Assembly: GCF_040958095.1 (NCBI RefSeq)
Contig: NC_091219.1
Span: forward strand, 30,391,252-30,455,251
DNA: 64,000 bases
Direction: 5' to 3'
Source of the DNA: Procambarus clarkii
Taxonomy: Eukaryota; Arthropoda; Malacostraca; Decapoda; Cambaridae
Under the pieces are notes generated by a model. That model ran no database searches, was not told where the DNA came from, and saw only the letters and a list, made by a program, of their open reading frames with translations. Below are positions 25,501 to 38,900 of this stretch, piece by piece (within the stretch, counting starts at the first letter, position 1; each line of letters opens with the position of its first letter). The translations under genes and the position numbers were made by a program.

Positions 25501-28500
25501 AAAGTATCTTATGAAGGACCCTGCCAATGGTATTTTATCCAAGTCTATGTATATGCAATTAACCCAACCTTCCCTTTCTTGCAGTACCTCTGTGGCTCTA
25601 TTGTCAAACTAATAAGTTATAAAATATTCACATTTATAGCCCAGGTGAATGGAATAATAAGTGTTATGAAAGACCTTCCAGTTAGAAAGCCAAACTGACC
25701 ATTATTATGTCATCTCTATCAAAGTACTCTACCTAATTAGATTTTTTTTTTAGTGCTTTCACCATCACACATCAATGATGATTGGAAGATAACTTAAAGT
25801 TGGGTGCTAATCTCAAAGGCATGTTACTATTTTTCCTTTGTAAGTGAGACGAGACTCCATCTGACCCAACTGCATTATTTTGTCTAGCTACCCAAGTAGT
25901 TTTCCTACAGGGTCTCTAGACCAATTAAAAAGTTTATATTAACCCTTAGACGGCTGTTACCAGCATATGTTAATTCACAGGGTAATCCAATGCCAAGGAG
26001 TGTTCCCACACTCCTTGGCATTGGAGGGAGTTCTACCTCTGTTCGGTTTTTCTCTGTACTTTTACCATGTGGGGTTTTTGTTATGCCTACCTTGCTGGGT
26101 GCCTAACCCCGGTCAACAGCAGATTAGGAAAACCCCGCGAACCACAGGGGAGGGATTTTCCAGGGCCATTGCTCTCTGCAACCTCTCTGAGGGGGGCCAA
26201 GGTTCTGACGCGTGGTCCCTGGTAAGTCCAACTCCATAGACTAATGCCCCGGTCTAATATATCATACATTAGCCCGATAGCTCCAGGGAGCAGAAGGGGC
26301 TCCTCCCACAGAAAACAGTCTGCATCGTTCATAGCAGTGAGCGCCTCAGTACTGCCAGAGCAACCAAGGCACAGTTGCAACATGCAGCTGCAGCTCACAG
26401 CATAGCAGCACAAGTATGGGCCACAGCACCACTTAATAATGACAACATAAGTAACCAATTATTTTGCATTGATAGCATCATAGATTATCCTGACTGTAAT
26501 AAAAATTATGCACAAGACTCGGATATCAGTGGACATAATGCTAGTTATGATATTCACAGCAGGAGGCAGACATTCACAGCACACAGCTAAGGTTTGTAAT
26601 TACACAACATGCAGTGACTTTATGTACCTTAAGAAAATAATCTTGTGGAAAATGATTCATATTCATTATGTAGTGACAGGACTTTGATAATAACAGCAAT
26701 GTTCAAGTAATAATAGTGATGTATGTCTGTATATTTTGATGCATTTGATGACGTTGGCTACTGGTGTCAGCTGGTAAGTGTATCTCTATACCGTGCTAAG
26801 ATTTCATTATACACTAGAATTACTTAGTGGTTCATGACAGAATATAAAAATATTGATGTATAAAACATGTGCATATATAGTGTAACAACAGCAAAAAACA
26901 CCCTTCCATTGATATAAGAATAATGTGTGTGTCACTAGATATCAGTCAGCACATTCTTTTAGCATAGTGATGTAAGCCACATTTAACTGTGATTTTTAAG
27001 ACTTAAAATCCACAAATTACATACTATTGAATAACATTACTGCAAAAAGAGAGAAAAACCATTGAAATCCATTAAAATAATAGTGTATCTAGGGCAGTTC
27101 CCACCACACACTGCTGCCAGTCACTAGGCTGACCTTGGATGATCCTCCTGTGTATATAAACTCTCAACACATGATCTTTGAGGTTTATTATTGTGCACAA
27201 CATATGTAGATAGTTATATATAATGTGTGAATATAGTGAAATAACAGCAAAACCACTACTTGATTGATCTAAGAATATATTATTCATGTCACTAGATATC
27301 AGAAGCATATTTCTGACTCCTGTTGCACACCTGGCCTAGGGGTAAAACCTCAGGGTGTCTGATCCATGAACTATCATGAACTGTAAGGTCATCAGAAGTT
27401 TTCACCTATACCACACATTTTAACTATATTAAAACAAAAAATAACTTTTCATAGTTCATTTTTTTTTACATGCACACCAGTTAGTTGTCATGCTAATTGT
27501 GCGCGCGTTGCATGGATTATAGTATAGTTTCCTTGTTTCATTTTCTCCAAGGTTGGGGAGATTGATTGGGAGCGAGAGGCTTAGGTGGCCCAAAGGCTGA
27601 GGCAAAAAGCATGAAACATGCCCTATGAAGAAGCTAGATACTGAAGTTGAGGGAAGGTGATAGGAGTTCCAACCTCAATTTTATGAGTAGGGAGCTTAGC
27701 ACTTTCACTCAAGGATGACGCAGCATGGCATAAAAAATTTATAAGATGAATGTGAGGGAATGATGCAGTATGCTGCATATACAGTATGGTTTTCAAACAA
27801 GAAGATCCTTTGTAATTACAGTACTTAATGTTTATGATAGAGCAAGAGATTCCACACGAGTGTTGGATGGGTTGACTGTGTATATCTGGACCTAAGAGAG
27901 AGCCAGAGCATGGACTGTCAAAACAGTCCCACCCAAGAGGCTGGAGGAGTAAAAGGGAGACTGCTGACATGGATGAAAATTTGTTTAACTTAAAGAAGAT
28001 GTGAACAGTAATCAAAGGCAATGTACGTGACTGGACGAGTGTTACTAGCAGAGTACCACAGGGGTTGGTTCTTGAACCAGTAATGTTCATCATTATATAT
28101 ATGATCTTTTGGACCTTATATGCATATACACCTGTAGGGAATTCTATTGTGAACACATTGATACCAAAATGAAAAACCTAGGATGAGAATTGAGGTGACA
28201 AAAGTGAAGTGATCCCTTTCCCTTGAAACCCTTTCCTTAGGCTGCAAAGATAGAGTCTGGTAAGACACATTGTTTAAACTAAAATGAACTTAACAACAAA
28301 CCCTCTAACATCACCACCTTTGCTTGGATTGTCAGCACTATTGCGTCGCATCAGTCCACGAACCAAATGACCCCACCCTCATGTAGCAATCACAATGTGC
28401 TCTTTTTTATTCACCTCACTTTATACTTGCAAATGTATAAATTCCCGAGAACACTTTCTTTGTGCGTAGGCAGAGGAATCTTTAACCCTTAAACTGCACA

Positions 28501-29910
28501 AAACCTCATATGATGTGTGACAAACTGTTTTTTTTAAATTTTCTGAAACTTTTTCAAATGTTTTGTGAATAATCTACTAGGCAAATGCTCCAACTTTGTC
28601 TAAATGATACCAGTGTAACTTGAAAAACAAGAAATTTTCATATATTTAGAATATAGGTTTTCAATATAGTTTACTGTAAAAAGTTTGTCAATATGGCATT
28701 TGAAATATTCGCAAATTTAGACAAAAATTTATAACTCCAAACGTTTAAAAAATCAATTCTATAAGGATTGTAGAACAGACAGCTGTGTACACTATATGTA
28801 AAAATGATAAGAATCGGTCAGAAACTAGATTTTTGGATACTGAAGCAAGTTGAAATTCTAGTTATAGGTATAATTGAAGTTGAAGTTATCGACAATGAAT
28901 AAGGCAGTTCTAATTCATGAATTTACTTGTATGTTGTAATAAACACTGTTTGGCATTCGTACTCAAGTATGTGAAAGTTGTAGGTCAATGTGTGTAGAAA
29001 TGAAGTCAAGAAAAAATAACCCCCCACCCCCCCCCAAAAAAAAATATAGGGATAATTATAATAATTATAATGATTTAGGGAATATATTTAGGGTATACTT
29101 TATATAAGTAAAAAACCCTAATATGGTCCTTAATCATTAAACAATGTAAAGAAACAAGGAAAATAGAGTTTGAAATCTGTGAAAAAATCAGCCCAAAAAA
29201 TTCAGTTCCAAGTTCTGAGAGTTGTAACTGATTTATTTGTAGATCATTTAAATTTTGGCTTCACATAGTTAGGGACGCGTATGCATTCTCCAGGATGCAA
29301 AGGTTAAAACAAATTCAAATAATAAACAAAGGAGGAAAAACCTAAAAACCTAAAAACACTAAAACAAATGAACATCATTGAAAGTAACTGATAACATTGG
29401 GCAATGTACTTATATGATATATAATAAAATAGAGCATAACATAATTCCTCATTATTATTTGTTATTATGTATTACTCACAAATGCTATAAAGACACCAAC
29501 TGTATATCCACTTTGTGGACACTTCTTACTACTACAGTATTCTTCTTTGTGCGTCGAATAGGTGCTTGCATCTTTTATTATTGCATTATCCACCAGTTGC
29601 AGTTAATAGGAGCCGTTCTCTTTATCAATAAAACATTCTCTTTTTTTATAAATATTCGTCTAAAATAAATTTTTGAAAATATTTTGATGAAATTCAAGCT
29701 CAAGCAAAAAAGTTGGAGAATTCTTTAAAATTTTTAAGTAATTTTACATAATTTTAATATTTTTCAAATTATACCCCTTTCCATCTCGCACATCATATGA
29801 CGTTTTGCGCAGTTTAAGGGTTAATCATAGCTGCTCCTTTTAGAGGCTAATGGCCTGGATATATATATATACTGCATACACAAGAGCCCCAATACTTTAA
29901 GGAGACATCT

Positions 29911-29999
<89 letters not shown>

Positions 30000-32900
30000 C
30001 ACACACTGCAAAAAAAACATTTAAACTAAATGGGTAGAAAACCTGAGGAGTAATGACATAACAGACAGACAGTATGTTTTTTGAACAGGAAGATCCTTTG
30101 CATCTACAGTACTTAGTGTTTATGATAGAGCAAGAGATTCTACAGGAGTGTGTTGGATGGGTTGACTGTGTATATCTGAACCTAAAAAAAGATCCAGAGC
30201 ATGGACTGTTAAAACAGTCCCACCCAAGAGGCTGGAGGAGTGAAAGGGAGACTACTGACATGGATGAAAATTTGTTTAACTGAAAAAAGATGTAAACAGA
30301 AATCAATGGCAATGTATGTGACTGAAGGAGTGTTACTAGCAGAGTACCACAGGGTTCTGTTCTTGCACCAGTAATGTTCCTCACTACATATATGATCTAC
30401 GAGAAAGAATACAAAATTATATGAATGTTTGCTGATAATGCTGAGCTATAAGGGAAGATAGGAGAAATAGACAAATGTCATGCTTCTAATTGACCTAGAT
30501 AAAATAAGTGCTTGGAGCACAATATGGCAAATGGAATTTAATGTGAATGAATGCCATAATATGGAATGTGGAATAGGTGAAAATAGACCACACACAACTT
30601 ACAGATAATGTGGAAAGAAATGAAAGAATTCTAACAGAGATCTAGAGGTGGTTCTGGATAGCAGAATGTCACCAGTGGACACACACAACATTGTGCGAGG
30701 ATCATATACTGCACTTTTCAACTTCAGAATTGCTTTTAATTAAACAGAAGGTGAAATACTAAAAAATTGTTCACGACTCTTGTGAGACCAAAATTGGAAT
30801 ATGCAGCAGTTGTATGGTGCCCATATCTCAAAAAGTGCATCAGTAAACTAGGAAAGGTGCAGAGGCATGCTACAAGATTGCTTCCAGACCTGAAAAATGA
30901 GATATGAAGATACAAATGAGACATACTTAATGCTAGAGGCATTAAGTATGAGAAGATAGAAAAAGATTAGATATGATCACCACTTACAAAATAATAGGAA
31001 CTGATCAAATAAGAGGAATTCCTGAAATTGATAACCTCATGAACAAGAGGTCATAGATTCAAGCTAAGGAAACAAAGGTGCCAAAAAATTATTATACGGT
31101 TTTCTTTTGCAATCAGTGGTAGACGGTTGGAACAAGTTAAGCAAGAAAGTTGTGGAGGACAAAACCATCAGTAGCTTCAAAGCGTTATATGACAGTGTAC
31201 TGGGTAGGCAGGACACCACGAGTGTAGCTCTCATCCTTTAACTACACTTTAACTTCAAGTCAAAGACCTTGAAATAATAATGTAAGAAAATTTAATGGTT
31301 AATGGTCACAATAAAGTAAAAGATTACAACAGCCAAGAAAATAGTAGCTTCAAAACCTTCAAAACAAGAGATGCCACACCAATCATGGTTCTCTTCCAAG
31401 CACTGGTGCCATCTCAAATAGTTATTATTCAGTTCACACATCCCCTTTTAATTAAGGGCAGTGAGATTGTAGAGCCGGGAAATATGCAAACTCCTTTACT
31501 GCACTCATAGAACCAGTGAAGCATTTAAACTTCTACTGGGCCTGACTCAAAGTACTCAAACTGTACTCCTTGGAATAAAGATGAGAAAGATGTCTCCATA
31601 TATACACTTGGCAGATACTGGCAGGTCAGGCTCCAAATCTGCACAAAAAATTACAACATATTGGAGTAAGAGATGTAGTACGAAGATAAATATAAATCCA
31701 ATGAAAAGTTGGGCAGCCAACAGAAAATAAGCATAATTTGAGAACTAGTGTAAAAAGAGATCTATGACTTCAATCTCCTGCCAACAACAAGAAATGTTGT
31801 TGAACAACAGTGGAAGCTTTCAAGATAGAATATAACCTTTGGGTTGCCAGAGCTGCCATCTGATGGCAAAGTGTGGTGCTAACTAGCTGATAGACCAAGA
31901 GAACATGTTCATACCAGCCTAATCAAGGTTGCAAATGTTGTCCAAGCAGTTGCTTGTTTTGGTATGCTCTACTTTTTCTTTCCGAGGGGTCTTTCCTTTG
32001 GCACTGTGGAGACCTTATATACTGTACCAAGACTTCTGGTCTTTGGCAAGTGCTCATGATTCATTAAGAGCCTGGAGAAGTACCCCAAGCTACCCACTGG
32101 GACGGCTCCAAGTGGGTAGCTGGGAAAGATACTGTACAGGTTTTCCCAGAAAATATTTGTAATTTTGATAACAGTATAAGGAACTAAAATAAATTTTGTA
32201 GCGCTTGGTGACTGGTGCTGCCCCATCAAAGTATGCAAACAAATTGTTTTAGTTAATATTGATACTACAAATTAAATTATTTAATTCAATGTGTTCCGAT
32301 GTTTCTTCTACCATATGATACAATAAACAAAATATTCTCATGCACAAATGTATACTGTACACACTCGTAGATTTCACAAGGTATATTTGGACAACTAAAA
32401 ATGCTGTATTTGCTAACAGATGTTACAGTGCCTAATTACATCCCTCTACTTGTATCCTTACTCTGAAAAGTGTTCCATTGTATTTTCGGGATCAGACCAT
32501 TATGACCAGTTTACACTAACGCAAATAGTTCCAGCACAAAATGTCACTTAAGAGATCAGAAATACACTTGGAATAATAGGAACAAAAAAAGTGGCTCAGA
32601 ATGTTTACTGTGGTCCTCTCCCCGGGTGAACTCTGGTTTGTCCCTTGTACCTAATCTTGAAGCCATAAGCTCCACCCACACTATGCCTACATATTTCAAC
32701 AGAATGGCTACTGAGGAATAATTTACAAAATCACTGATGCATTTTAGCATCATTGGACCATTTCTTGAAAAACTGTTGAAAGCACAAAAATGCATCATTG
32801 AACAGATAAGGCTCTAAGTCAATACAATTAATTAGGTGTTCACACTAATAAACAAACACATCTGAAGAAAAAACAAACTATAAAGCATCCATAATGGAAA

Positions 32901-35900
32901 AACTTTATAAACAATGCAAAAGCTATGATTACCAAGAACTTAAACCGAGCTACCCACCTTTGGTTGAGTGGAAGGATGCAAAGCCCAGCACCTCTCGCAT
33001 CTGTTTCTCCTCCGCTGTTAATTCTTGTGGTGGAGATTCTAAAAAATATTGACACAGGTTAATATATCTTCATATTTTTAGTTAAAATACTACAAAGCTT
33101 ATTAACACTTCCACGGTCCTGTGTTATCATGTACCAGTTTTCCAAGTTGTAAACTTTCCAAGCTTCAAGTGCACTGCTCAGTGACGCCTAAAATGTTTAT
33201 ACGTACAGTACTCTCACATTTATTAATTTTCTAAGTTTTGAGTTCTAACAATTTTAGTGTCAAAATGTTTGCAAATTTACTTGCTAGGGAAAAGTTACCA
33301 TACAATGTGTTTATATAATAGATTATGTGTGACAGTCTTGAATATACAAATTATTAGTTAGTTTTAATGTCATTAGAACATTTACTGTTGGAATATGGAC
33401 GACACATTTTAGCATCATCGGGACACTAGTGTTAAAAACGAAAAAGAATGCTAGTGTAAATAAAACATTAAATGAAAGATCAAAATGTCTGCCACTATGA
33501 TTATACAATTTTCCTTAACATGAGATATTCAGACACCTCGGGACCAAAACCATCCAAGACACTAACTAAAATAAACATCTATAATATAGGATGTCTAAAG
33601 AAGGCCAGACACTAAGGGCTAGCCTCGACCAACTTTCGAAGATGACACATAGTGGTACGAGTGCCCTAAGTCAGATGGGGTCAGCCCCAGTGCCAATAAG
33701 AAGTAACGGCATCTATAGTGATCCCTGTGCAATTTTCAGGGTCTGAAATTTGATTTAGTTTCCATGTAGTTCCAAAGACAAAGGTGTTGACAGAAAGGAG
33801 AAACATCGAGGGGGAGGGGTTTGAGGGGTGGAGAAGAGGGGAGAGAGTTTGAGGGGGAGGGGAGAGGGCTTGGGGAGAAGACCGGAAGGGGTTTAGGGGG
33901 GGGGAAGAAGACGGGAAGGTTAGGGGGGGGAGAAAAGACTGGAAGGTTAAGGGGGGGGGGGAAGAAGACGAAGGTTGGGGAGGGCAGAAGATAGGATGGA
34001 TTGGGGGGGGGGGCAGAAGACAGGAAGGGTTTGGGGGGGGAAGACAGGAAGGATTTGGGGAAGATGGAGGGAAAGACAGGGAGGATTTAGGAGGGGGAAA
34101 GAGTTTGGAGGAATGAGAAAGAGAAGGTAGGAGATTACATGTTCTTTGATGTAATCTTTCGTGTGTTGATCGATGCTTTGAAAGAAGATGTTACCTTGCC
34201 TATATACTGTACAACTTTAAGTCCCTCCAAGTGGGTATGTGAAAGCATAGACTTTCAAGTATATAGGCAAGATGACAATGTCTCTTTCAATACCTCTGAC
34301 AATGTACAAACAGCAAAGCTCCAACAAGGCCCTTGTTGGGCAATGTACACCTCCAGGGTTAAGGTGGTCCTACAATTAATACATATAACCTCTGCACAAC
34401 CAATCACCAGAGAAATCCTGACAGACACTGAAATAATTGACAGATACAACAGAATATTATACATCACAAAAGAACTACATATTAAACTCACTCAACCAAT
34501 TAACAACCAGCTTACACTTGGTGCAACCAAGTTCTTCAAGATTTTGTTCTTCAAGAACAAAATCGAACATTTTGCATATGCACATGTACGGTATATGTGT
34601 CTACATGTCTATCTTGCTTTGAAGAAGGCAAACCGAGCCGAAAACGCATTCAGCAAATGTGTTTTATCCGCATTACAGTACTTGGATCAGTGTTTTTGTG
34701 GTCACTGTTGCATATCTATTTATGTACATGTATATATGTACTGTATATAAATTTTTTGCATTAATGTGTATGTATGTAATTGATTATGCATGTGTAATTA
34801 TGTAAGTGAAGTTACATGATGAGAACTACACTTGTGGTGTCCCATCTTCCCAATAGTCATTTTCACATAACACTTTGAAACTATTGATGGGTTTAGCATC
34901 CACAACCTTCTCACTTAACTTGTTCCAATTGTCTACCACTCTGTAAAAAGAGAACTTTTACAAACTTTGTAAAAGAGAATAATTTTTTGGCCCCTTTGCT
35001 TCCAATGATTGAATTTATGATGGCTTCTTTAAGTTGCACATTTCAAGAATTCTGTCAATTTTGTAGTCTTGTTACTATTTTCTACATAGTGATTATATCA
35101 CATCGTTCTTCTAGCTTTGGCATGTTTAACACAAAGCTCTTATCTTTCAGTTCCAGAAGCCTTTTTGTTTCATGTCTTGGCATATTTTCCAGTTTATTGA
35201 TATGCTGCTCCAAATATGGGTACCATTTAACTGCTACATATTCCAATTTTGGTCTTACAAGTCTTGAACAATATTTCGTATATAACATATCCATATATTT
35301 AAGAGCAATTCTGAAGTTGGAAAGTATAGTATTATGCACGATGTGCTATACTGTATAGTATACAGCACAATGTTCTTTGGTCCTCTGGTGACAAGTTTAC
35401 TATCTAGAACCTCTCAGAGTTCTCTCTCCTTTATCAGTTCTTTAACCACCGCACTGCGCAGAGCACCTTGAACACTGGATCGGAAGTGTGCAGAGCACCT
35501 CAGGGCGCTCGTAAGTACAGTATAGCGCACAATTCAAAACTCCCGCGGATACACAGGGTTCACATCAGCTTTTTCAGGCCTCTAGTAAACACACGCCATT
35601 TAAAAAAAAAATGCGGGCAACATTTTCCTGACCAACAGAACCCAATGTGTAATAGTCAACAAAATAAAATCCAGCCCATCAACCGTGAAGAGCTCAGTCC
35701 CCCAGGGTACTGTGCTTGCTCCAGTACTTTTTCTCATCCTCATATCGGACATAGACAAGAACACAACCACTGTACTGAACACAGCACTGTATCATCCTTT
35801 GCAGATGACACTAGGATCTTCATGAGTAGGCAACATAGAGGACACGGCAAACCTCCAATCAGATGTAGATCAGGTCTTTCTATGGGCTACAGAAAATAAT

Positions 35901-38900
35901 ATGGTGTTCAACGAAGTTCCAGCTCATGCGCTACGGAAAAAATGAAAATATAAAACCGGAAACCACATACAAAACTCGGGCAAATCATAACATAGAACGA
36001 AAAGGCAATGTAAAGGATCTGGGTGTACTCATGTCGTAAGACCTTACCTTTAAAGAACACAATAAAGTAGCCGTCACAACTGCAAGAAAAATGACAGGTT
36101 GGATAACAAGAACTTTTCACACTAGAGATGCTGTACCGATGATGATACTTTTCAAAATGCTTGTGCTCTCTAGGAATGGAGTACTGCTGCACAATGACAG
36201 CCCCTTTCAAAGCTGGAGAAATTGCTGACCTGGAGAGCATGCAGAGATCCTTTACTGTTAGAATCCACTCAGTAAAACATCTAAACTACTGGGACCGACT
36301 AAAGAGCCTAAATCTGTATTCCCTTGAGCGCAGGCGGGAGAGATACATAATAATCTATACGTGGAAAATAATTGAGGGGCTGGTCCCAAACCTGCACACA
36401 GAAATAACATCACATGAGACCAGAAGACATGGCAGGATGTACAGAATACCCCCGTTGAAAAGCAGAGGTGCAACAGGTACTCAGAGAGAACTCTATCAAC
36501 ATCAGAGGCCCGAGACTGTTCAACACGCTTCCACTACACATAAGGGACATAACTGGCAGAGCCTTCACAGTGTTCAAGAGAACTGGATAAGCACCTCCAA
36601 AGGATACTTGATCAACTAGGCTGTGACTCATACGTCAGGCTGCGAGCAGCCGCGTCCAACAGCCTGGTTGATCAGTCCAGCAACCAGGAGGCCTGGTCGA
36701 CAACCAGGCCACGGGGACGCTAAGCCCCCGGAAGCACCTCAAGGTAACCTCAAGGTAAGATATAGACCGAGCACATTTTAAACAATAGCAACATGAGTGG
36801 AGAAACATCAGATTATGGCAAATACCATAATTTCCGTTACTCGGATAGTAGAGAAGGCCACTTGCAAGGATATTACAGATTAATCGAACCGTTTTGCTCC
36901 CGGGGTGTCTAGTTATAGGTTAATAACTGGACTTCTTCACTTTAAATTATAATTCAACTGTCAATACACACAAACATATGGTACTAACCATCGTGTCTTC
37001 CGGATGGCCCTGCCATATAAACAGGAGATCTGCGATGAGAACCTCGAGGTGACCGTGATCTTGAACGCGACCTTGAGCGAGACCTACGGTCTCTTCTCTC
37101 ACGTTCACGATCTCTATCACGCCTGCCTGGCTCTCTTTCCCGCGAGTGAGACCTGCAACAAGTGATCAAACAAAAATAATTATCAGTTTAATCAAGTAAA
37201 AACTAAATCTAGTTCATGTAATACAGGTATAATTATTATTACAGTACAGTACTAAAAGTATTTATTACAACATTATAAACTTTTAGAAAGGTTTATTATG
37301 AAAAAAAAATTAACATCTTAGCATTCCGATGAAACTATGTCATCCATCTCAAAATTTGCAAATGTGACTTCCATTTATTTGGGGACCAGTATGGTAAGGC
37401 TTATCCTGTTACCAACTAAATTATCATATCATCCAAATCTACTTGTGAGTATTTTCACTACACTGCAAATTACCTGCTCAAAAAGAATTAAAGTTATCTT
37501 TGTTTTCTTTTTACAGACAAACTAATCATGTGTGCACATTTCCATATTTTTATTTTTGTAAACAAATAAATGATGAATGATGATAAATATATATACGAGT
37601 ACTGTAATGTTTAAATGTTAATAGACATTCATATATTCAGCACTGCCATACATAATCTATTTTGGAGAAAAGAATCCCCCCCCACCCCCAAAAAAATCCT
37701 TTCTGATGCATACAACAGCAGCCATTTCCACAAAGTTCAATCACTTGTAACTTATCTTTACTGGATAGTATAACTTGCTTCCTCTATGACCCCTATGTTG
37801 ACTGCTGGTGTTACCAGACATGGTCTTGGCAAAAAAAAATAAAAAATCCCGATTTATGTTATAAATCCTGCTTTATATTATAAATCCTGCTTTATATTAT
37901 AAATCCTGCTTTATATTATAAATCCTGCTTTATATTATAAATCCTGCTTTATATTACTGTACATTATAAATCAGGATTTATTTTAAAGTAAAATTTTCAA
38001 CAAAGGCTGTGTAGAACAATGCGAGAATGCATGGAGGGCAGACAGGTGAGTGGGCAGGCAGAGCATGCACAGTCAGGAGGAAGAGTGGGTAGGTAGCAGA
38101 GTAGATGAGCAGGCTGGCAGAAGGGCAGGAGGGTGAGCAAACGAACAGGAGGGAGCGAGAGCAGTCGAGTTTCTGGTAATGTAAAGCTAATATGTATCAA
38201 AAGCAGAATATCAGAATAAGGACTTGTGAAATAACGAAACCCTCTTACACTTGTGAAATAAAGAAACCCCTCTTACACTTGTGAAATAAAGAAACCCCTC
38301 TTACACTTGTGAAAAAAAGAAACCCCCTCTTACACTTGTGAAATAAAGAACCTCCTCTTACCCTTGCGCAATAAAGAACCTCATCTTACCCTTTTGCAAT
38401 AAAGAACCTCCTCTTACCCTTGCACAATAAAGCACCTCCCCTTACCCTCGTGCAATAAATAACATCCTCTTACCCTTGTGCAATAAAAAACCTCCTCTTA
38501 CCCTTGTAAGAGGGCAAGAGGGTCTTTCTTGTGCAATAAAGAACCTCCTCTTACCCTTGCAAGAGGGTAAACCTCCTCCTTACCCTTGTGCAATAAAGAA
38601 CCTCCTCTTACCCTTGCTCAATAAAAAAAACTCCTTTGTAGTCACACACACGTCTCACACCATAGACCCTCTGACTTGCGTGGGACTGCCTCACTACCCC
38701 CAATCCACACCGAACATAGGTGTGGTTGCAGTGAGGCAGTGGCCAACAGGTACAGTTGGCATGGCCTACTCTGCCAAAGCAAAGGATGATGGCACACAAG
38801 ACACAGTGAGGTAAATGGCATTATTAAGAGGAGCCTTACCACAGCAGGTTGTCCAGCAGAGAGAACCCCATTACCTAACTCCCCGTAAATCTGACGAGCC

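Larger units (their letters stand above)
23860..25930 (-). mobile_element. Old LINE-A copy interrupted by two MITEs
   Basis: Reads on the minus strand from the linker (25930) to the C-terminal region (23860). Recognisable blocks include the LRPKL-like, WLPELK-like and LGVV-like regions at 24450-24720. All frames are broken. It is split by the foldback element at 24074-24383 and the TIR element at 25030-25379. It lies in SNRNP27 intron 3. Confidence 0.75.

Noticed and set aside
29821..30384. 187-codon minus-strand frame containing a long VC repeat
   Set aside because: Created by the (AC)n tract and an old LINE copy; no protein-like composition.
33790..34115. G-rich region as a regulatory quadruplex
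   Set aside because: G-runs are irregular and part of a degenerate repeat; no supporting evidence for function.
38225..38640. Regular 28-30-bp repeats reminiscent of a CRISPR array
   Set aside because: No distinct spacers, gradual change between units, eukaryotic context; it is a minisatellite.
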